DNA from: Symsagittifera roscoffensis
Taxonomy: Eukaryota; Xenacoelomorpha; Acoela; Convolutidae
Direction of reading: 5' to 3'
Assembly: GCF_963678635.1 (NCBI RefSeq)
Contig: NC_087063.1
Location: forward strand, 28,145,649-28,209,648
Length of the DNA: 64,000 nucleotides
Shown: positions 60,378 to 64,000 of the stretch, one piece after another
How positions within the stretch are numbered: position 1 is the stretch's first letter
How the letters are laid out: every line of letters starts with the position of its first letter
Notes under the pieces: model-generated
Database searches by the model: none
Told to the model about the DNA's origin: nothing
Seen by the model: the letters and a program-made list of their open reading frames with translations, nothing else
Translations under genes and position numbers: made by a program

Positions 60378-60790
60378 GGGGCCTTGCTCAAAGCATCTGC
60401 ACCCAATGCCGCTACTCTAGGGTTCAGGTGTAGCCACTGGTTGGCTTCCGGCTTGGTTCTCAGAACCATCGCCTCCAGATGAGCTCTCGTCTCCAGTGAA
60501 TTTTTCCTTCTTGTGTCTTCACCTGCCACTTCCATTGCTCGGAACCATAAGTCGTTGGACATTGCCGTGATCACTCGATGGTCGTCGTCTATTCCCGGTT
60601 TCAGTTTGAGTTGTCGACTGAAATTGGACAGTTCCAACCCCAGCACTTCGTCCAACACTAACATGTGTAGCGCGTGGTCCTTGAATCCTCTCATCGCGTT
60701 TGAGATATCTGACCATACTGCAGGCAGTTCAGACTTAAGTGGCCTCAGATTCTCCATTTCTATCAGGCGATTCGGAGCTGATATGATCAC
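60374..60790 (-). CDS. Element B giant protein, N-terminal segment
   Basis: 138 codons matching the element A giant protein after its first ~35 residues (SAPNR..., SELPAVWSDISNAM, LVLDEVLGLELSNFSRQLKLKPGIDDDH). It joins the SGNH frame across an A6 run at about 60793-60800, where a -1 shift is needed. The sequence A AAA AAT sits in the right phase to be a slippery site, but element A needs no shift here. Confidence 0.7.
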   Translation of the reverse strand: MIISAPNRLIEMENLRPLKSELPAVWSDISNAMRGFKDHALHMLVLDEVLGLELSNFSRQLKLKPGIDDDHRVITAMSNDLWFRAMEVAGEDTRRKNSLETRAHLEAMVLRTKPEANQWLHLNPRVAALGADALSKAP

Positions 60791-63135
60791 ATCATATTTT
60801 TTCTTTCCGAGAGTAAGACCACAATTGCATACACGAATTTCAGTCCATCCGGGAGATGTGCATATCCCGGAGACAACGCGAATACTACTCTCAATGCCAC
60901 TTTATTGAATGACCCCTCCTTCGTCGCATCCACCACTTCACCCATCGACTCAAGGATGTCTTTTATCGCTGGCCATACAGCGTTCTCTGCTGTTGTAGGA
61001 TCTCTGAGTCTGCTCAGAAAACCTCTACTGTGTAGATGGTCATTGATGCCAGCAAACACAATCGTAATTGGATTCATGTCCGTCGGCCTTTGTACCCCTA
61101 TAGCCAAAGATACTGATTGCAGTAGGTCCAGGTCGATCGCTGCCAACATTATGACGTCCGGCCAAAACAAAGACTTGGAAGTGTACACAAACTCTGAATT
61201 CGCTACTACCATAATCTTGGCCTTCCTCATCTCTGCTTTGTCATAGGCGGCGAAGATGGTTTCATCTTTCTTTATCGCTGTCAATCCGCCATATCTCTGG
61301 GCATCACGATCTTGGTTCACTAGTTTTGGGTACACTCTTTCCTTCACATGACCAGGGGGTGTCGTCAGCTGCCTGAATATCTTCAGGTGTTGTCCAATCG
61401 GCGCTCTCGTCGTCAGGAATCTTCCTGGTCTCTCTTCACAATTCCCCTCATCATGGTTCAATCTCACATCTTGCAACGGTCTCGCATTCACTGGTCCCAT
61501 CGTGTTGTTAGAGGGCAGTCCCTCCAAGTCAGCAAATCTCAAGGCCGTCGTGGAGCTGAAATTTATGCTAGCGGCTATCAACCAGTCTACGCCGGTTATC
61601 GAGTACAATCTGCTGACGGATAGCATCGCTCCATTCAGCATCCTCCTTGCATCTTCGATGAAGCTTATTCTCTGGAGATCCAGCTTCATTAGTTCGTCTT
61701 TGTATATATGCCAGGGAGACGGTATGGGTCTCGACCACATCAATGAGCCTCTGCTCGGTCTCTCCTCTCGACTGGTACTCGTCGTCTCCGATCTAGTGTC
61801 CGATCTAGATGTGCCTGCTGTCTCTTCGATTGGGTTGACAGGTCCTATTCTTCTCCTAGGATGAATAGTCCTCCACATCGGTGCTTCTCCCAATCGATCC
61901 TGTACGTCTGTTCTTCGACCTGGTTCGCTGGAGCTTTGTTGCCTGTAGTTCGTGACGGCCGGGACCGTACCCAAGCGTGTTTCCAAGCTAGGAGGCACAA
62001 AGGTGGTAATCACCGCGTCACTCACCGTTCCTTCTTCCTTCAGCACTCCTGTGTCAAAGAGTTCTGCTTCCAGCTCGTCCAACCGCTCTTGCAAGACTCG
62101 ATTCAACCAAGCTTGTCGTTCAATACTGTCGAAGTGGATGCCGTCTGTGGTCAGTCTGGCCTGATCCATGGCTCTCAACTCATGTTCGATGTCCATGAGG
62201 ATCATTCTTCCGGCATTTCGACTTGCTAGGTTCCTCAAGATGTTGTTCCATCTTACGACTCCCTCGTTGTGCCTTCTTCCTGAGGCTGTCAGGCTTCTCG
62301 CGTTCATGGGCACAGTGCAAACGGTCAGTACAGCGCAACTGAATTTCTGCCAGAGGGTAGTAAACAAACACACCATCATTGACTCCCATAGTGCTTCCTG
62401 CTCGTCTGAACCTCTGGAGATGTCATTCGTCCCAACTAAGATCATCACATTGGGAATCCTCCCTGGATTCATCAGTTCCACCATCCGATATAATTGGGCT
62501 ATCGTCGCTCCTCCAAAGGCCATCACCGTGGTGACCCACGAGGTCCTCAAATTTGACAGCACTCTGACCAAGCTGTCTCCCAGTATCAGATGAGATGTCC
62601 CGAGTGGTGGTTGCTGCAGGTTCACAGCTGGGCTCCAGGTAGCTCGATTGAAGCAGGCCCTCGGATCTATCTCCGGAACTCCCGTGAAATTATGTTTCAA
62701 TTGATTATTCTTCTGCACGTCTATTATGCGAGACACTTTCTTCGCTGGCATCTTTCGTACTTTCCTCTCTGGGATTCTCGAGCTCCCCATGAGTGGTGTC
62801 ACGTTACTTATCCCTTGTCTGATCACGGTCTGGGAGAGTTGTACTCTGCCCGTATCGTCAATCGTTCCATAGGGTGCAGTCACCCCGGAACCTGGCGCAT
62901 TCTTGTAAGCGACCAGTCGTCCAGCTGTCTCTATCAGTTTCCTCACTGTCTGTTCTACGACGGGGTCACCCAAGGTGTCACTAGGATCCGGGATCGTTAC
63001 TCGATTTGTCTCTACTGGGAGCCGTGTCTCCGTTGTTTGACTCATTTCTAGAGGCGTCAAGAGCTCCATCGGGGACTGCCCACGAGGAGTATCCCTTGCA
63101 GGTATTACTTTCTCCACGGCGGTTGTCAACGCCAT
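60787..63135 (-). CDS. Element B SGNH hydrolase, main part
   Basis: 782 codons, in phase with the 63735-63154 frame across one TAA. The SGNH blocks are complete: LGDSL (Ser 188), FGGAT, GTND (Asn 237) and DGIH (Asp 331, His 334). A second SGNH-like region follows near the end (VANSEFVYT, VFAGINDHL) and here runs without a stop into the beginning of the giant protein (VVFALSPGYAHLPDG). This shows that in the ancestor the SGNH and giant proteins formed one polyprotein. The frame ends in the A-run shift near 60795. Confidence 0.82.
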   Translation of the reverse strand: MALTTAVEKVIPARDTPRGQSPMELLTPLEMSQTTETRLPVETNRVTIPDPSDTLGDPVVEQTVRKLIETAGRLVAYKNAPGSGVTAPYGTIDDTGRVQLSQTVIRQGISNVTPLMGSSRIPERKVRKMPAKKVSRIIDVQKNNQLKHNFTGVPEIDPRACFNRATWSPAVNLQQPPLGTSHLILGDSLVRVLSNLRTSWVTTVMAFGGATIAQLYRMVELMNPGRIPNVMILVGTNDISRGSDEQEALWESMMVCLFTTLWQKFSCAVLTVCTVPMNARSLTASGRRHNEGVVRWNNILRNLASRNAGRMILMDIEHELRAMDQARLTTDGIHFDSIERQAWLNRVLQERLDELEAELFDTGVLKEEGTVSDAVITTFVPPSLETRLGTVPAVTNYRQQSSSEPGRRTDVQDRLGEAPMWRTIHPRRRIGPVNPIEETAGTSRSDTRSETTSTSREERPSRGSLMWSRPIPSPWHIYKDELMKLDLQRISFIEDARRMLNGAMLSVSRLYSITGVDWLIAASINFSSTTALRFADLEGLPSNNTMGPVNARPLQDVRLNHDEGNCEERPGRFLTTRAPIGQHLKIFRQLTTPPGHVKERVYPKLVNQDRDAQRYGGLTAIKKDETIFAAYDKAEMRKAKIMVVANSEFVYTSKSLFWPDVIMLAAIDLDLLQSVSLAIGVQRPTDMNPITIVFAGINDHLHSRGFLSRLRDPTTAENAVWPAIKDILESMGEVVDATKEGSFNKVALRVVFALSPGYAHLPDGLKFVYAIVVLLSERKNMM

Positions 63136-63153
63136 CTGCTCCGATCGCTCTTT

Positions 63154-63735
63154 TTATTCCTGCCTTAAGCGCTCAATCTCTTGACCCTGCTTTTTGTTGC
63201 AGTCTTCAAACAACTTTCTCCACATGTCCCGATCTTCCTCCATCTGGAGCATGCTTCTGGTCATCTCGTCCAGCTCCTTCTTCGTACTTTTCAGTTCTTC
63301 GTTCATCTCATCCAGACCTTGCATGGTTTGGTTCGTCTGAACATCCTGTCCTACTTTCGCCCTTTTTGGTGGCACAGCTGCTCTCAGTGGTGAACCAGAC
63401 GAGGTCGCCTCGCTGTTCATCTCCCGATGCATTCTCGTCAGCCCAGGTTTGGGCTTGGAGGGCATTGGCATCTCACCTGGTTGGTAAGTCCTAGAACTTC
63501 CCAATCCAGGCTCATTCGCCAAGTCACTCCCTGAGAGAGCCCCGTTTCTCCACCTCATCACTCTCATGTTCGGGCGGTCTAGTACTCCTCTTTCTCCAAA
63601 TGCTGCCAACATGACTACCTCTGGGTCCTCCAGAGCGAAGTCTCGATCGATCAGCCGACGATAGATCGCATCTATCATCGGTCCTACATATGCCTCTGCC
63701 AGGTCTATCAATTCATCCAAGTTGAAGTTGTCCAT
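63154..63735 (-). CDS. Element B SGNH frame, N-terminal part
   Basis: 193 codons from ATG 63735, matching the N-terminus of the element A SGNH frame: IDAIYRRLIDRDFALEDPE against LDEIYQRLIDCDFTREDPG, then GE(R/S)G...R(V/L)MRWR and DLA(N/R)EPGLG, and a coiled coil (EELKSTKKELDEMTRSMLQM). It ends at a single in-frame TAA (63156-63154), six codons before the next ATG of the same frame. Confidence 0.75.
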   Translation of the reverse strand: MDNFNLDELIDLAEAYVGPMIDAIYRRLIDRDFALEDPEVVMLAAFGERGVLDRPNMRVMRWRNGALSGSDLANEPGLGSSRTYQPGEMPMPSKPKPGLTRMHREMNSEATSSGSPLRAAVPPKRAKVGQDVQTNQTMQGLDEMNEELKSTKKELDEMTRSMLQMEEDRDMWRKLFEDCNKKQGQEIERLRQE

Positions 63736-64000
63736 TCTATTCTTTCAAGTTTGATTTGATTCGATTCGATATTTGACTCAAGTGAGTTATTAAATGATCA
63801 ATCAGGATCTAGAAAAGAAGTCACAAATATCACACTTGTCTGTTTCACCTTAACATATATCGTTAAAATTTGCTTAAAAACAGTTCAGATAAAAAGATAT
63901 TCATCCTAAAATTTATTAAAATCAATTGGTTTCTAAAATTTTGAAATTCGACCTAAGATTGGACAGTCCAAACTTTGGATCTATTCCCAAGATCATCATT
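63736..64000 (-). other. Element B spacer upstream of the SGNH frame
   Basis: No gene. On the minus strand CTTCTTTTCTAG ends at 63809, followed by ATCCTGATTGATCA. This matches the acceptor-like site of element A. The rest is AT-rich and runs off the window. Confidence 0.55.

Larger units (their letters stand above)
53699..64000 (-). mobile_element. Element B: second giant LTR element, 3' half in window
   Basis: It is related to element A: same SGNH and giant frames in the same order, same polypurine tract and a related LTR. Its gag-pol and 5' LTR must lie to the right of the window. Its 3' LTR is split by element A, so B is older than A here. The coding part has one in-frame stop and three one-base frameshifts. 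Confidence 0.8.

Overview
The window is animal genomic DNA from an invertebrate whose group I cannot fix. The evidence is two intron-containing host genes with metazoan-type splice sites and AATAAA signals. They are a V-type ATPase subunit C gene and the last exon of an M1 aminopeptidase, set in AT-rich non-coding DNA. Almost everything else is retroelement: LTR elements of the Ty3/gypsy class at both ends and a decayed LINE in the middle. No CRISPR array, rRNA gene or convincing tRNA gene was seen.

Layout. Positions 1-10.5 kb (+) hold the 3' part of an A/C-rich, G-poor LTR element (element D). It has RT, RNase H and integrase, a signal-peptide and membrane-anchored envelope-like glycoprotein, and two large Pro/Ser/Thr-rich accessory frames on either side of the glycoprotein. 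It probably lies in an intron of the aminopeptidase gene, whose terminal exon is at 12.93-14.09 kb (+). From 14.1 to 26.2 kb there is non-coding DNA with a diverged ~165-bp tandem array and two broken copies of a CR1/jockey-like LINE. The V-ATPase C gene (two coding exons, minus strand) occupies 26.26-28.35 kb.

From 28.5 kb to the right edge the DNA is a nest of related giant LTR elements. A short + strand LTR piece (C, 28507-28690) is interrupted by the 3' LTR of element B (minus strand). B's LTR is in turn split at 29243/53699 by a complete copy, element A (29244-53698, 24,455 bp). A has 880/887-bp LTRs that are nearly identical by eye and a 5-bp target duplication CACCG. In transcription order (minus strand) A carries a ~3.1-kb structured leader, gag with two zinc knuckles, protease, RT/RNase H, integrase with a GPF module, and a TARG1/OARD1-like macrodomain fused to the end of pol. 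After these come an SGNH (GDSL) hydrolase frame and a ~2,000-residue protein I do not recognise. B's own SGNH and giant frames (54.9-63.7 kb) match those of A from end to end but are strongly diverged, so this gene set is old and maintained.

How the parts may work together. In A and B the gag-pol half supplies ordinary LTR-element functions. The SGNH plus giant frame sits where retroviruses keep env. In both copies it follows a conserved 3' splice-site-like sequence, so expression from a spliced RNA is plausible, and the comparison of A with B shows it to be one continuous frame of about 3,000 codons. The A and B copies seen here carry stops and frameshifts and look inactive as they stand. 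The main novelty candidates are the combination of macrodomain, SGNH pair and giant protein in one LTR element, internal copies of its polypurine-tract region, and the repeat-rich leader.
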